Below are positions 47,411 through 56,914 of a DNA stretch of 64,000 bases, piece by piece. This stretch comes from Psychromonas marina (lineage in GTDB: Bacteria > Pseudomonadota > Gammaproteobacteria > Enterobacterales > Psychromonadaceae): the NCBI RefSeq assembly GCF_030161115.1, contig NZ_BSPQ01000001.1, positions 496,001 through 560,000 on the forward strand. The letters are read 5' to 3'. The translations under genes and the position numbers were made by a program. Every line of letters starts with the position of its first letter. Position 1 is the stretch's first letter. The notes below the pieces were generated by a model. That model did no database searches and was not told the origin of the DNA. It worked only from the letters and a program-made list of their open reading frames with translations.

Positions 47411-47803
47411 TTATTTTTTGTGTAAGTTGATCAATAACTCAGCTTCTGCGCGTGGAAGTTCACATTCAGCCATTAACTCATCAATCGAGGCACCCAATTC
47501 AACCATTTTAGCCGCACGAGTATATAACCGATTTTCTGGTGCTTGAGCGACAATATTTTGCTGGTTTTCTTGAGTTTTTATTATTTTAGATTCTAACTGT
47601 TGGATCTTCTTACCCATGCCAATACTGCCTGAGTGAAGTTCCACAAATTGCTGTTTAAAGAGTTCATTATTGGCCATAACAGACTTTAATAGTATCTCTA
47701 AAGCATTATTTTTTTTCGCTAGTTTTTTAATCCACAGGTAGCTAGTGATAAAAAAAACAAAGGCTAACACAAGTGTTAGCCATGGTAGATATTGTAAATA
47801 CAT
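47411..47803 (-). CDS. DUF2802 membrane protein of the chemotaxis cluster
   Basis: 130 residues: one N-terminal membrane helix (about 6-27), a coiled coil (about 60-90: GMGKKIQQLESKIIKTQENQ) and a conserved helix-turn-helix-like tail (AAKMVELGASIDELMAECEL and PRAEAELLINLHKK). The gene is found next to cheW in many polar flagellates, but its function is not established. ATG at 47803, 13 bases after cheW. Confidence 0.85.
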   Translation of the reverse strand: MYLQYLPWLTLVLAFVFFITSYLWIKKLAKKNNALEILLKSVMANNELFKQQFVELHSGSIGMGKKIQQLESKIIKTQENQQNIVAQAPENRLYTRAAKMVELGASIDELMAECELPRAEAELLINLHKK

Positions 47804-47816
47804 TGTTCACTCTATT

Positions 47817-48305
47817 TTATAGTAGGCTTAACTCATCCCACTCATCATCACTGAGTAACTTATTTAAATCAACCAAAATAAGCAGACCATCATCACGATT
47901 AGTGACACCTTGTATAAACTGAGAACTCTCTTCCGTTCCAACATGTGGTGCAACTTCCATCTCAGATTTCTTCAGGTAAACAACTTCTGCCACGCTATCA
48001 ACCAGAATGCCAATCACTTGTTTTTCAGCTTCGATAATAACAATGCGACTGTTATCAGTGATATCAGCAGGCATTAAGCCAAAACGTGATCGTGTATCGA
48101 TAACAGTGACAACATTACCACGCAGGTTAATGATGCCTAAAACATAATCAGGTGCACCAGGTACCGCTGCAATTTCGCTGTAACGCAAGATCTCTTGAAC
48201 TTGCATCACATTAATTCCATAGGTTTCATTTTCTAACTGAAACGTTACCCGTTGGAAAACTTCATCATCTGAGCCATTTTCTGAGCCATGTGTATCTCTA
48301 TTCAT
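47817..48305 (-). CDS. cheW: CheW chemotaxis coupling protein
   Basis: Links CheA to chemoreceptors. 162 residues, one CheW domain (about 17-155) with the receptor-groove segment ILRYSEIAAVPGAPDYVLGI and INLRGNVVTVIDTRSRFGL. ATG at 48305. It lies directly after parP. Confidence 0.95.
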   Translation of the reverse strand: MNRDTHGSENGSDDEVFQRVTFQLENETYGINVMQVQEILRYSEIAAVPGAPDYVLGIINLRGNVVTVIDTRSRFGLMPADITDNSRIVIIEAEKQVIGILVDSVAEVVYLKKSEMEVAPHVGTEESSQFIQGVTNRDDGLLILVDLNKLLSDDEWDELSLL

Positions 48306-48378
48306 ATTATTCCCTATCGAATATGTTGTATTAATCGTTTTATGTTAATTGTTACTTGCTAATGTTTGTTTCTCACTG

Positions 48379-49038
48379 CTATTTACCGTGTATATTTATA
48401 CCACTATTCAACAGCTTAACTAACTCTTCTACATGGATAAGCCCGCACATTTTATCTTTTACCATGCCCGCAAGCCAAGGTCGTTTCCCTTGTGCTTCTC
48501 GCCACTTTATTTGCGATCGAGTTAACGTTTCTGTGCCTAACAGCTTCTCGCAGGATAACCCCCACTTCGTTGCGCCCAATAATATATAGTGGCTATAACT
48601 TAGTGTTTCAGCTGACTCGCCAGTACTGATCCATTTAGCAGTATCAACAATATTAAACAGCGAGTCATTATGCGTCATCACACCAGAAAACCAGTCGGGT
48701 TTACCAAACAGTGAATTAATTGAATCATCAAGGTGATGAATTCCACCTAAGTCGGTTAAAGGTACTGCAAACGTGAGACCTGATAGTTCAAAAAAAAGCA
48801 CCTGAAATTGTTCCTCCACATCAATATTCTTCCATGCTGCCGATGCTTTTTCTGGCACGGCTTCTGGCTCAATTTCAGGTTCAGGTTCAGGTTCAGAGAA
48901 AACTAAATTTTCAGGTAAACCAGAAACATTCACCGCTAATGTTTTAGGCGTTGTCTCTTCGATAACCTCTGTTGACGCTTTTTCATTTAACATCGAACTA
49001 AAGTAGTTCGCTATCGCTTCGTCGTTATGGTTTTTCAT
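48379..49038 (-). CDS. parP: ParP-like CheW-domain protein
   Basis: 219 residues. A CheW-like domain at the C-terminus (about 78-212) follows a 75-residue disordered N-terminal part containing an EPEPEPEIEPE run. In Vibrio, ParP binds ParC and CheA and tethers chemosensory arrays at the cell pole. Gene order parC-parP-cheW-DUF2802 matches Vibrio and Pseudomonas, which supports the name. ATG at 49038 overlaps the parC stop by one base. Confidence 0.85.
   Translation of the reverse strand: MKNHNDEAIANYFSSMLNEKASTEVIEETTPKTLAVNVSGLPENLVFSEPEPEPEIEPEAVPEKASAAWKNIDVEEQFQVLFFELSGLTFAVPLTDLGGIHHLDDSINSLFGKPDWFSGVMTHNDSLFNIVDTAKWISTGESAETLSYSHYILLGATKWGLSCEKLLGTETLTRSQIKWREAQGKRPWLAGMVKDKMCGLIHVEELVKLLNSGINIHGK
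48874..48896. repeat. Hexanucleotide tandem repeat in parP
   Basis: TTCAGG repeated 3.8 times on the plus strand; it codes for the Glu-Pro run in the ParP linker. The period of six keeps the frame, so copy-number change would only lengthen or shorten the linker. Confidence 0.8.
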
Positions 49039-49811
49039 TAATAAGGCTCTATTTGTAACAGGTAATTAAGTAGTGTTTCATAAGCAAAGGCGCCGCGACA
49101 ATTACGTGCAAATAATGAAACAGGCAGATGTTTGATGCTCGCATCTCGAAATTTAGTATCAATAGGAATAACACCGCTCCATACTGTTGTTTTATAAGTC
49201 GCCTTTAATTGCTGTAGCGTATCCAATGATGCACGTGTTCGCCTATCAAACATGGTAGGAATAATACAGTAGTTAAAATTTGAATCGCGTGATTGTTGCA
49301 TTATCTGCAGGGTTTTCACCATTCGCTCTAGCCCTTTTGAGGCTAAAAACTCAGTTTGTACCGGTACAAGAATCTTACTACACGCGGCTAAGGCGTTAAC
49401 CATCATCACCCCTAAAACAGGCGGACAATCGATCAGGACAACATCATAGTCATCCTCCACTAGCTTGAGCTGTTTTTTTAAAAAAAGCCCCATTCCTTCT
49501 TTATTACCGAGTACACGATCCAATGTTGCTAACGCCATCGATGCAGGTATTAAAGAAAGGTTATTTATCTCCGTCGGCAAGATCACTTGATCTAAGTCTG
49601 CCTTTGTTTGCGCAGGTTGCTGAAAAAGATCATACAAACTGACGGGTAGCTGGTCAGAGTCATATTGCAGATAACTGGTCAATGATGCATGCGGATCCGT
49701 GTCAATTAACAGAACACGAAAGCCTCTTTCCACTAACAAACCCGCTAATGAAATAACGGTGGTTGTTTTACCTACACCACCTTTTTGATTTGCTACTGTC
49801 CAGACTAACAA
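49038..49811 (-). CDS. parC: ParC, ParA-like ATPase for chemotaxis array positioning
   Basis: MinD/ParA-type ATPase; Vibrio ParC places chemotaxis arrays at the pole. 257 residues. Deviant Walker A KGGVGKTT at 10-17 (signature lysine K10), Walker A' region LLIDTDPHASLTSYL, Walker B VLIDCPPVLG. The start is TTG at 49811 with AGGA six bases upstream, matching the MLVWTVANQKGG N-terminus expected for the family; the motD stop codon overlaps that ribosome binding site. Confidence 0.9.
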   Translation of the reverse strand: MLVWTVANQKGGVGKTTTVISLAGLLVERGFRVLLIDTDPHASLTSYLQYDSDQLPVSLYDLFQQPAQTKADLDQVILPTEINNLSLIPASMALATLDRVLGNKEGMGLFLKKQLKLVEDDYDVVLIDCPPVLGVMMVNALAACSKILVPVQTEFLASKGLERMVKTLQIMQQSRDSNFNYCIIPTMFDRRTRASLDTLQQLKATYKTTVWSGVIPIDTKFRDASIKHLPVSLFARNCRGAFAYETLLNYLLQIEPY

Positions 49812-49813
49812 CG

Positions 49814-50776
49814 CTATTCCTGCCTTGTGGTAATAATTAATCGATCATTGGGTAAGTAAACTTCGCGCATCTCTTTACTATCGGCCGAGATGCTATTCAG
49901 TTGAGTTTTATTATCAGATTGTAGTGATTTATCTTGTGGTAATTTCCGGTTTCTCTTTGCAACTGCAAGTTGAGACGCTGATATGGCAATAACAGCACGT
50001 CGACTTTTTAGCAGTTCAACATCATTGTTATCATTTAAAATCGGAGAAAAACGTCCGTAAGCCTCAGCAATCATCCTCGGTTCTTTAATTCCTTGTTCGC
50101 TCAAGGCGTGTAAAACACTAAAGGCACGCATTCCGGAGAGCTCCCAGTTTGAGCGATAGATTTCATTGGCGACTATTTCATGGTCACTATAGCCGCGAAT
50201 ACGCAGTAAGTTATTTACCGGTGCCAATACTTGCGCTATTTTTTTTACCACGTCACCAGAAGAGTTTAATAAGGTGTGGCTGCCACCAGCAAAGAGAATA
50301 TCGCCTCCCATTTCAATCGTTAACCAGTCGCCATTTAGGTCTAACTCAATACGATGGTTATCCAATTCAGTAACAAATAGTTTTTCTAGCGCTAATTTAA
50401 TCTGTTTTAAACCATCCTCCTGTTGGGGAGATTCAATCTCTTGCTGCAATGTTTCTATTTCTGATGGGTGCATCTTTTCTTGAATTGGCGTGCGCTGCGA
50501 AAGTAACGCAGGACCTGCATCCTCAATAAGACTATTACTATTATGGGTTAATACCCCTTCCATATTACTACTGAGTAGCGACTGATTCAGTAATTTACTG
50601 GCATTTTGAATACTTAACATCACCTCTTTATATTGCTCTTTATCGTTTGCAGCAACCGCATATAAAACCACGAAAACGGCAAACATTAACGTCATAAAAT
50701 CAGCAAAAGAGACTGTCCAGCGATGAATATCATTGCCTTTCTGCATCTGCATTCTTGAGCGTGGACGAACGCGCAT
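49814..50776 (-). CDS. motD: MotB-family stator protein (MotD type)
   Basis: Peptidoglycan-anchoring stator subunit. 320 residues. A plug and transmembrane helix with the ion-carrying aspartate D26 (TVSFADFMTLMFAVFVVLYA) precede an OmpA-like peptidoglycan domain (about 160-270: NNLLRIRGYSDHEIVANEIY, then RSNWELSGMRAFSVL). The protein continues into a variable tail. Position after cheB matches motCD of Pseudomonas. Whether it uses protons or sodium cannot be read from the sequence. ATG overlaps the motC stop by one base. Confidence 0.88.
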   Translation of the reverse strand: MRVRPRSRMQMQKGNDIHRWTVSFADFMTLMFAVFVVLYAVAANDKEQYKEVMLSIQNASKLLNQSLLSSNMEGVLTHNSNSLIEDAGPALLSQRTPIQEKMHPSEIETLQQEIESPQQEDGLKQIKLALEKLFVTELDNHRIELDLNGDWLTIEMGGDILFAGGSHTLLNSSGDVVKKIAQVLAPVNNLLRIRGYSDHEIVANEIYRSNWELSGMRAFSVLHALSEQGIKEPRMIAEAYGRFSPILNDNNDVELLKSRRAVIAISASQLAVAKRNRKLPQDKSLQSDNKTQLNSISADSKEMREVYLPNDRLIITTRQE

Positions 50777-51528
50777 TAATAGGAAGCTCGATCGATATAA
50801 GCGTGTAAACGGCGTTTGAGTAACAAGCTATTATCACCATATGCAATCGATAACAGTCCGATTAACGTCATCTCTTTATAGAGTGCGATATATTGATAAT
50901 GAAGACGAATTTTATTGGCAATCGGTAGGTAGATAAAGTTAGCAAAACCGACACCATAAATGGTCGCAAGAAATGCAACCGCAATGCCAGCACCTAATTT
51001 TTCTGGTTGGTCTAAATAACTCATCGCTTGTATTAAGCCAAGCACCGCACCAATAATACCGATAGTTGGGCTATAACCTCCCATCGATTCATATATCTGC
51101 GCACTGCGTTCATTATGCTCACTCTCAAGGTCAATATCCTGTTGTAGCACGTCTTGCAATACTATCTGATCACTGCCATCAATCAGCATTGATAACCCTT
51201 TTTGAGTGAAGGGGTCTAAGCGTTGATCAGTTAGTTGCTCTAGGCTAAGTAAGCCATGCTGACGAGAGTGCTGTGACCATGCCTGTATTTTTAATGACTG
51301 CTCACGTAAGGATAATTTAGGCGTCGTAAATATTTTAGGTAAAAGCTTAAGTGCATGTAATAGCTGTTTAGAAGATGTTTGTATAAAAATAGCACCAACC
51401 GTGCCACCAAATACGATAAGAAAAGCGGGCAGATCAAACAACCCCGCTATTGATGAACCATGGTAGCTTTGTGCAAATAGGATACTAATAATAATGATGG
51501 CAAAACCAAGCAACCCCAGCTTATTCAT
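50776..51528 (-). CDS. motC: MotA-family stator protein (MotC type)
   Basis: Inner-membrane ion-channel subunit of the stator. 250 residues, four helices; MotA/TolQ/ExbB core [20 protein letters not shown] and [20 protein letters not shown] carry the channel prolines. The cytoplasmic loop (about 70-140) would meet FliG. ATG at 51528, overlapping cheB by eight bases, so it is translated with the che genes. Confidence 0.9.
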   Translation of the reverse strand: MNKLGLLGFAIIIISILFAQSYHGSSIAGLFDLPAFLIVFGGTVGAIFIQTSSKQLLHALKLLPKIFTTPKLSLREQSLKIQAWSQHSRQHGLLSLEQLTDQRLDPFTQKGLSMLIDGSDQIVLQDVLQQDIDLESEHNERSAQIYESMGGYSPTIGIIGAVLGLIQAMSYLDQPEKLGAGIAVAFLATIYGVGFANFIYLPIANKIRLHYQYIALYKEMTLIGLLSIAYGDNSLLLKRRLHAYIDRASY

Positions 51529-52696
51529 GCTTTAATTCCACTAAAATACGCTTAGCAACTTGATCAAGTGCTAACGATTCGGTTGCAATTCCCGCTTTAG
51601 TGACCGCTTGCGGCATACCATATACAACACAACTCGCTTCATCTTGTGCCCAAATTTCAGCACCTTTTTCTTTCAACATACGCGCACCTTCACGACCATC
51701 AGCGCCCATGCCGGTTAACACCACCGCTAAAACTTTTTTCCCATACAATTTAGATAACGAAGCAAAAGTGATATCCACACTAGGTTTATAATTAAGCTTT
51801 TCACTGCCTGCATGAAGACGAACTTTTCCATGCCCAGCGCGACCATCGACCAACATCTGTTGTCCACCTGGCGCTAAATAAGCACATCCTGGTTTTAAAA
51901 TATCACCATCACTTGCCTCTTTAACACTAATCTGACAAAGACCATTTAGACGATCAGCAAACGCCTTGGTAAAGGTTCCCGGCATATGTTGAATCAACAA
52001 GATAGGCAGTTTGAAATCACGAGGAAGAGCAGATAAGACCGTCTGCAGTGCAACAGGACCGCCTGTTGAGGTGCCGATGGCAAGTACATCATAGTTCTTA
52101 CCAGAAGCTTTAAAAAACTTATTTGTACTTGAGGCGGTAATCGGCTTTCTTGTCACCGGACGCGCAGCAACCGCTTCTCTCGTACTATTTGCAGGTGTCG
52201 CTAAATTATGCTCATTCAGTTTTTTTAGTGCCGAAAGTGCAGGCTTCGCTTTAACAGGCACCTCTCTGTTACTGAATTTGGGGAAAGCGCGTGCGACTCT
52301 TCGTGATGCGATAGCTTGAATGCGCTGCTGTAATAGCTTAATCGCTTCCTCTTTATCGCGTGCAATGTCTTCAAACTTTTTAGGTAAGAAATCACTTGCC
52401 CCTGCTTCAAGTGCATCTAACGTTGCACTTGCGCCTTGATGGGTTAATGAGGAAAACATTAAAATTGGCAATGGATTTGTTGCCATGATGTGCTTCACCG
52501 CAGTGATGCCATCCATCACAGGCATCTCAATATCCATGGTAACAACATCAGGTTTTAGCTTCGCAACCAGTTCAATTGCTTCCTGACCATTGTTGGCGGT
52601 ACCAATAACTTCTAATGCAGGCGATTTATTAATTATTTCACTGACACGACGTCTGAAAAAACTTGAATCATCAACAACTAATACTTTTATCGCCAT
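51521..52696 (-). CDS. cheB: CheB, chemoreceptor glutamate methylesterase
   Basis: Demethylates and deamidates receptors for adaptation when phosphorylated by CheA. 391 residues. Receiver domain with D55 ([13 protein letters not shown]), a long basic linker (about 130-195) and the esterase domain with the catalytic serine in [11 protein letters not shown], histidine in LIQHMPGTF and aspartate in GMGADGREG. The frame extends to an ATG at 52723, but AGGG six bases before the ATG at 52696 and the [12 protein letters not shown]-terminus fix the start. Confidence 0.95.
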   Translation of the reverse strand: MAIKVLVVDDSSFFRRRVSEIINKSPALEVIGTANNGQEAIELVAKLKPDVVTMDIEMPVMDGITAVKHIMATNPLPILMFSSLTHQGASATLDALEAGASDFLPKKFEDIARDKEEAIKLLQQRIQAIASRRVARAFPKFSNREVPVKAKPALSALKKLNEHNLATPANSTREAVAARPVTRKPITASSTNKFFKASGKNYDVLAIGTSTGGPVALQTVLSALPRDFKLPILLIQHMPGTFTKAFADRLNGLCQISVKEASDGDILKPGCAYLAPGGQQMLVDGRAGHGKVRLHAGSEKLNYKPSVDITFASLSKLYGKKVLAVVLTGMGADGREGARMLKEKGAEIWAQDEASCVVYGMPQAVTKAGIATESLALDQVAKRILVELKHE

Positions 52697-52735
52697 CTCA
52701 TTCCCTAACCTTTTATGCGTCATTTATGACATCGT

Positions 52736-54895
52736 TTATGCGTAATGTTTTAGTAGACTTGGTAAGTCTAAAATTAATGCAATACCACCATCACTGGTGA
52801 TGGTCGCACCCGCCATGCCCGGAGTCCCTGAAAGTAACTTATCAAGCGCTTTGATAACCACCTCTTCCTGACCTAATAATGCATCAACAACAAACGCTAT
52901 CTGCTGTACACCCAGTTGAACGATAACAACATGTCCAACACCGGTTCCCTTTTCAACGCTAGGTTTATTAGGTGCTAACCAATCGCTTAAATAGAAAAGA
53001 GGAATCGCTTTATCACGAATAACAATGGTAAGTTGATTGTTAACCATGTTGGTTTTACTTAGATCAAGATGGAATATTTCATTTACATTGGTTAATGGTA
53101 ATGCAAATGTTTGCTCTGAAACCACAATCATTAAGGTCGGTAAAATCGCTAATGTTAAGGGGACTTTTATCTCTAAACGCGTGCCTTTACCCAGCGCTGA
53201 GTCAATCGATATTGTACCGTTGAGCTTAGTGATGCCGGTTTTCACCACATCCATTCCAACGCCACGACCAGAGATGTCTGATATTTCTTCTTTGGTTGAA
53301 AAACCCGGCGCAAAAATTAATGAATAAGCATCTCTATCAGACATGCGATCAGCACCGTCCTGATCCAGAATACCTTTATCCATTGCAATCTGTTTCAGCT
53401 TGTTCGCATCCATTCCGGCGCCATCATCTTCGATGACTAATAGAATATGATCGCCCTCTTGTGAGGCTGAAAGTAATACTCTTCCCTCTTTACCTTTTCC
53501 GGATTGCATACGAACATTAGGCATTTCGATGCCATGATCGACAGAGTTTCTGACTAAATGCACCAGTGGATCCGCTAATGCTTCCACTAGGTTTTTATCT
53601 AAATCGGTCTCTTCGCCGACTAAATCAAGGCGAATATCTTTACCTAATGTACGCGCTAAATCACGTACTACACGCGGGAATTTACCAAATACTTTTTTGA
53701 TTGGTTGCATTCGCGTTTTCATCACTGAACCTTGTAGGTCACCCGTCACGATATCGAGGTTAGCAACCGCTCTTGATATCTCTTCATCTTCAGAAGTCGT
53801 TTCAAGACTAACGAGACGATTTCGCACTAAGACCAACTCGCCAACCATATTCATTATTTCATCAAGAATTGCGGTATCTACACGCACAGTTGGTTCCGCT
53901 TTAGCAACGGCAGCTTTCACGGGGGCTTTAGTAGCAGGTGTCGCTACAACCTCTGTTTTAACAGGGAATTTTTTAATGGCTTTTATCGGCGCAGTGCTAG
54001 TAGGTTGTTGCACAACTTGCTCGACAGTTTTAGTTACCGTTGGCGTTACTGAAGTGGTATTTTGAACACTTTTCCCGGCGCCATGAAGCTCATCTAATAA
54101 TGATTCGAATTCATCGTCAGTAATTTCATCGCTGCTACTTTCTAGTACCGTTTCTTTTACGGGTACGCCAGAATGCGCCCCTTTACCATGTAGTTCATCG
54201 AGTAACGATTCAAACTCATCATCACCAATTTCATCAATCGCTGCAGCACTAGGCGTATCTGGCAATGTGATTGCGTGTTTACCTGTACCATGTAATTCAT
54301 CTAATAATGATTCAAACTCATCTTCGCTTATCTCTGCATTTTCAGGACTAGCGGGTTGTGCAGCGAGTGCTGAACCAGATTGAGCATGAAGCTCATCTAA
54401 TAATGCATCAAACTCAAAGTCGTCTATCTCTTCACTCGCCGATGGCGCGACGCTGTCTAAAGCTTCTTCTTGTAATACTTCTGGTTCAACAACTTCATCT
54501 GCAGATTCTGGCTTACTTAAACGATGCAATTCTGCAACGATCTCAGCAGGTGCCGGTGTTGCCTCTTCACCGGTTTGAACCGCATCAAATTGCGCATTAA
54601 TGACATCAAGTGCAGCTAATATAGTATCCATTAGTGCAGAACTTACACTACGGTTTTTTTGGCGTAAGCAGTCAAATACATTTTCAGCACCATGACATGT
54701 CTCTACCAATTCGGTCAGTGATAAAAACCCCGCACCTCCTTTTACGGTATGAAAACCTCGAAAAATGGCATTGAGTAATTCGCTATCATTAGGATTATTT
54801 TCTAGTTCCACCAGTTGTTCAGATAACAATTCTAAAATTTCGCCTGCTTCAACTAAAAAGTCCTGCAGAATCTCTTCATCTACTTCAAATGTCAT
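52736..54895 (-). CDS. cheA: CheA chemotaxis histidine kinase
   Basis: Core kinase of the array. 719 residues. P1 domain with phospho-histidine H49 (FRGFHTVKGGAGFL), a long acidic linker holding four copies of a DEFESLLDELHG motif (159-272), dimerisation P3 (about 330-400), ATPase P4 (HLVRNSVDHGIEMP; DDGAGMDANKL; GRGVGMDVV) and CheW-like P5. The linker takes the place of a recognisable P2. Vibrio CheA contains a localisation region in this part that binds ParP; equating the repeat with it is inference. ATG at 54895. Confidence 0.95.
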   Translation of the reverse strand: MTFEVDEEILQDFLVEAGEILELLSEQLVELENNPNDSELLNAIFRGFHTVKGGAGFLSLTELVETCHGAENVFDCLRQKNRSVSSALMDTILAALDVINAQFDAVQTGEEATPAPAEIVAELHRLSKPESADEVVEPEVLQEEALDSVAPSASEEIDDFEFDALLDELHAQSGSALAAQPASPENAEISEDEFESLLDELHGTGKHAITLPDTPSAAAIDEIGDDEFESLLDELHGKGAHSGVPVKETVLESSSDEITDDEFESLLDELHGAGKSVQNTTSVTPTVTKTVEQVVQQPTSTAPIKAIKKFPVKTEVVATPATKAPVKAAVAKAEPTVRVDTAILDEIMNMVGELVLVRNRLVSLETTSEDEEISRAVANLDIVTGDLQGSVMKTRMQPIKKVFGKFPRVVRDLARTLGKDIRLDLVGEETDLDKNLVEALADPLVHLVRNSVDHGIEMPNVRMQSGKGKEGRVLLSASQEGDHILLVIEDDGAGMDANKLKQIAMDKGILDQDGADRMSDRDAYSLIFAPGFSTKEEISDISGRGVGMDVVKTGITKLNGTISIDSALGKGTRLEIKVPLTLAILPTLMIVVSEQTFALPLTNVNEIFHLDLSKTNMVNNQLTIVIRDKAIPLFYLSDWLAPNKPSVEKGTGVGHVVIVQLGVQQIAFVVDALLGQEEVVIKALDKLLSGTPGMAGATITSDGGIALILDLPSLLKHYA

Positions 54896-54906
54896 TTTCC
54901 ATTCCC

Positions 54907-55659
54907 TTAAAATCCTAAACTAGACAGTAAATCATCCACATCATCTTGCCCATTAACAACATCATCACGCGATTCGGCATCGATGATTGGCCCTTCCGCC
55001 TTAATATTGTTATCTATACACGCTGTCTCTTTTTTTATCTCAGCGTTTTCTTCACTACTACAAACCGTTAAAATACCAACTAATTTTAATTCGATCTCTT
55101 GTACAAGATCGATCACACGCCGAATCATCTGTCCGGTTAGGTCTTGAAAATCTTGTGCCATTAAAATATCGGTTAAAGAAGTGCGTAGGTTTATCGCACT
55201 GGATGAAGATTCTTCGATTAATCCATCAATCTGGTGACAAAGCTTTTTAAAATCACCTAAAGCGAGCTCACGGTTCATCAAGCCTTGCCAACTTGGTTTT
55301 ACCGCATCAAGATCTGCAATTAACTTATCTGCAATAGGTAGGCAATTATCAACCGCATCCATGGTCTTATTTGCCGCTTTGTCAGTCATCTCAATAACAT
55401 AATTTAGTCGTAGCTTAGCGTCAGGGATATCATGACCAGCCATATCGATTAATCGGGTATCATTTTGAAAACTCACTAACGCGTCATGTAATTCACGGGT
55501 TAATTCACCTACTTTTTCAAAAACCTGACCTTCACTTATCGATATGTCGCTTGCTTGTTCTACAATTTCATTTGCTGCAATTATCTCATTTGCTTCTAAG
55601 TGAGCAACTAACGCTTTGGCTTGTGATAGCGAGAGAAGTGGCACTATTTGATCGGCCAT
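54907..55659 (-). CDS. cheZ: CheZ, CheY-P phosphatase
   Basis: Removes phosphate from CheY. 250 residues (E. coli 214). Long helical hairpin with the catalytic glutamine region DILMAQDFQDLTGQMIRRVI; C-terminal CheY-binding tail VNGQDDVDDLLSSLGF. ATG at 55659, 11 bases after cheY. Confidence 0.94.
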   Translation of the reverse strand: MADQIVPLLSLSQAKALVAHLEANEIIAANEIVEQASDISISEGQVFEKVGELTRELHDALVSFQNDTRLIDMAGHDIPDAKLRLNYVIEMTDKAANKTMDAVDNCLPIADKLIADLDAVKPSWQGLMNRELALGDFKKLCHQIDGLIEESSSSAINLRTSLTDILMAQDFQDLTGQMIRRVIDLVQEIELKLVGILTVCSSEENAEIKKETACIDNNIKAEGPIIDAESRDDVVNGQDDVDDLLSSLGF

Positions 55660-55670
55660 ACATTCCCCCT

Positions 55671-56042
55671 TTAACCTAAACGCTCAAATACTTTGTCTAG
55701 CTTCTCTTTTAATGTGCCAGCTGTGAAAGGCTTTACAATATAACCATTTACACCAGCCTGTGCCGCTTCAATAATCTGCTCCCTTTTTGCTTCTGCCGTT
55801 ACCATTAGAACAGGTAAGTGTTTTAATTTAGGGTCTTTTCTAATCTCTTTTAACAGATCAATCCCTTGCATGATCGGCATATTCCAATCAGTTACCACAA
55901 AGTCGAATCCGCCATCTTTAAGCATGGGTAACGCAGTATTTCCATCATCAGCTTCGAAGGTATTGGTAAACCCAAGATCTCTTAATAAATTCTTAATTAT
56001 TCTTCTCATTGTTGAAAAATCATCCACAATGAGTACTTTCAT
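55671..56042 (-). CDS. cheY: CheY, flagellar-switch response regulator
   Basis: Phosphorylated by CheA; binds the FliM switch. 123 residues. Acidic pocket D7-D8, phospho-acceptor D52 ([10 protein letters not shown]), T82 and K104 (IVKPF). The frame opens at a TTG at 56054, but the ATG at 56042 has GGA seven bases upstream and matches the family ([15 protein letters not shown]). It heads the cheYZAB run after a 155-base gap behind fliA. Confidence 0.96.
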   Translation of the reverse strand: MKVLIVDDFSTMRRIIKNLLRDLGFTNTFEADDGNTALPMLKDGGFDFVVTDWNMPIMQGIDLLKEIRKDPKLKHLPVLMVTAEAKREQIIEAAQAGVNGYIVKPFTAGTLKEKLDKVFERLG

Positions 56043-56209
56043 ATTTCTGTCCAAAACGTTCCCCTAGGTAAAAACTAAATTTTTCTATAACTAATTGAAA
56101 CTTATACTAAGTAGATAGTAAAAAAAGACGTAATCAAAAGCTATAATTTTTTTTATTGTTGAGCCAACTGTGATCTATCTCTTATCAAGATGGCAATAAT
56201 GGCGGTTAA

Positions 56210-56914
56210 CTATACTGCTTGCGCCTTTGCTTTTAAGCGATGCAATGCTTGAGAGTGAATCTGACTCACCCTTGATTCACTGACATCCAATACTAAGCCT
56301 ATCTCTTTAAGGTTTAATTCTTCATCGTAATAGAGTGATAAGACTAATGCCTCTCGCTCTGGTAGTTCTTTTATCATCGTCACGAGCTTACTCGCAAATT
56401 GCGCTTCGCTCACTTCGTTAAAAATACCATCATGGCTAACAGACTCATTACATAAGCCCTCTTCGGAGCCAGCAAGGTCTTCATAGGCCACTAATTTTGC
56501 ACAGTTAACATCACGTAACATATGCTGATACTCTGGCAATGTTAATGATAACTCTTCTGCTATTTCAGCTTCTTTGGCATCGCGTCCAGTTTGCTTTTCT
56601 ACGCTAGCAATGGCGGTTGCGATACTGCGACTATTTTTATGTACCGATCTTGGTACCCAATCGCCGCGACGCATCTCATCGAGCATTGCACCACGAATTC
56701 GAATACCTGCAAAGGTTTCGAAACTAGCCCCTTTACTGGCATCAAAGTTTCTTGCCGCTTCAAGCAAACCAATCATGCCAGACTGAATGAGATCATCGAC
56801 AATCACACTAGGTGGCAACCTAGCAATGAGATGGTAAGCTATTTTTTGCACCAACTCAGTATGACGATCAATCAGGTCTGAAGTATTGTTATAATAACCT
56901 TTTGCCTTGATCAC
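56210..56914 (-). CDS. fliA: FliA, sigma28 flagellar sigma factor
   Basis: Directs RNA polymerase to late flagellar promoters such as the two sites before the downstream flagellin. 234 residues (E. coli 239). Region 2 (VDDLIQSGMIGLLEAARNFD; GIRIRGAMLDEMRRGDWVPR), region 3 and region 4 (LNLKEIGLVLDVSESRVSQI). GTG start at 56914 with a GTGA overlap with the flhG stop; this fits the MIKAKGYYNN N-terminus length. Confidence 0.95.
   Translation of the reverse strand: MIKAKGYYNNTSDLIDRHTELVQKIAYHLIARLPPSVIVDDLIQSGMIGLLEAARNFDASKGASFETFAGIRIRGAMLDEMRRGDWVPRSVHKNSRSIATAIASVEKQTGRDAKEAEIAEELSLTLPEYQHMLRDVNCAKLVAYEDLAGSEEGLCNESVSHDGIFNEVSEAQFASKLVTMIKELPEREALVLSLYYDEELNLKEIGLVLDVSESRVSQIHSQALHRLKAKAQAV

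Noticed and set aside
56055-56209. Possible flagellar-class promoter between fliA and cheY
   Set aside because: TTGGC occurs but the ten-base-spaced GC is missing, and no TAAA-N15-GCCGATAA match was found; the che genes may be read from upstream.
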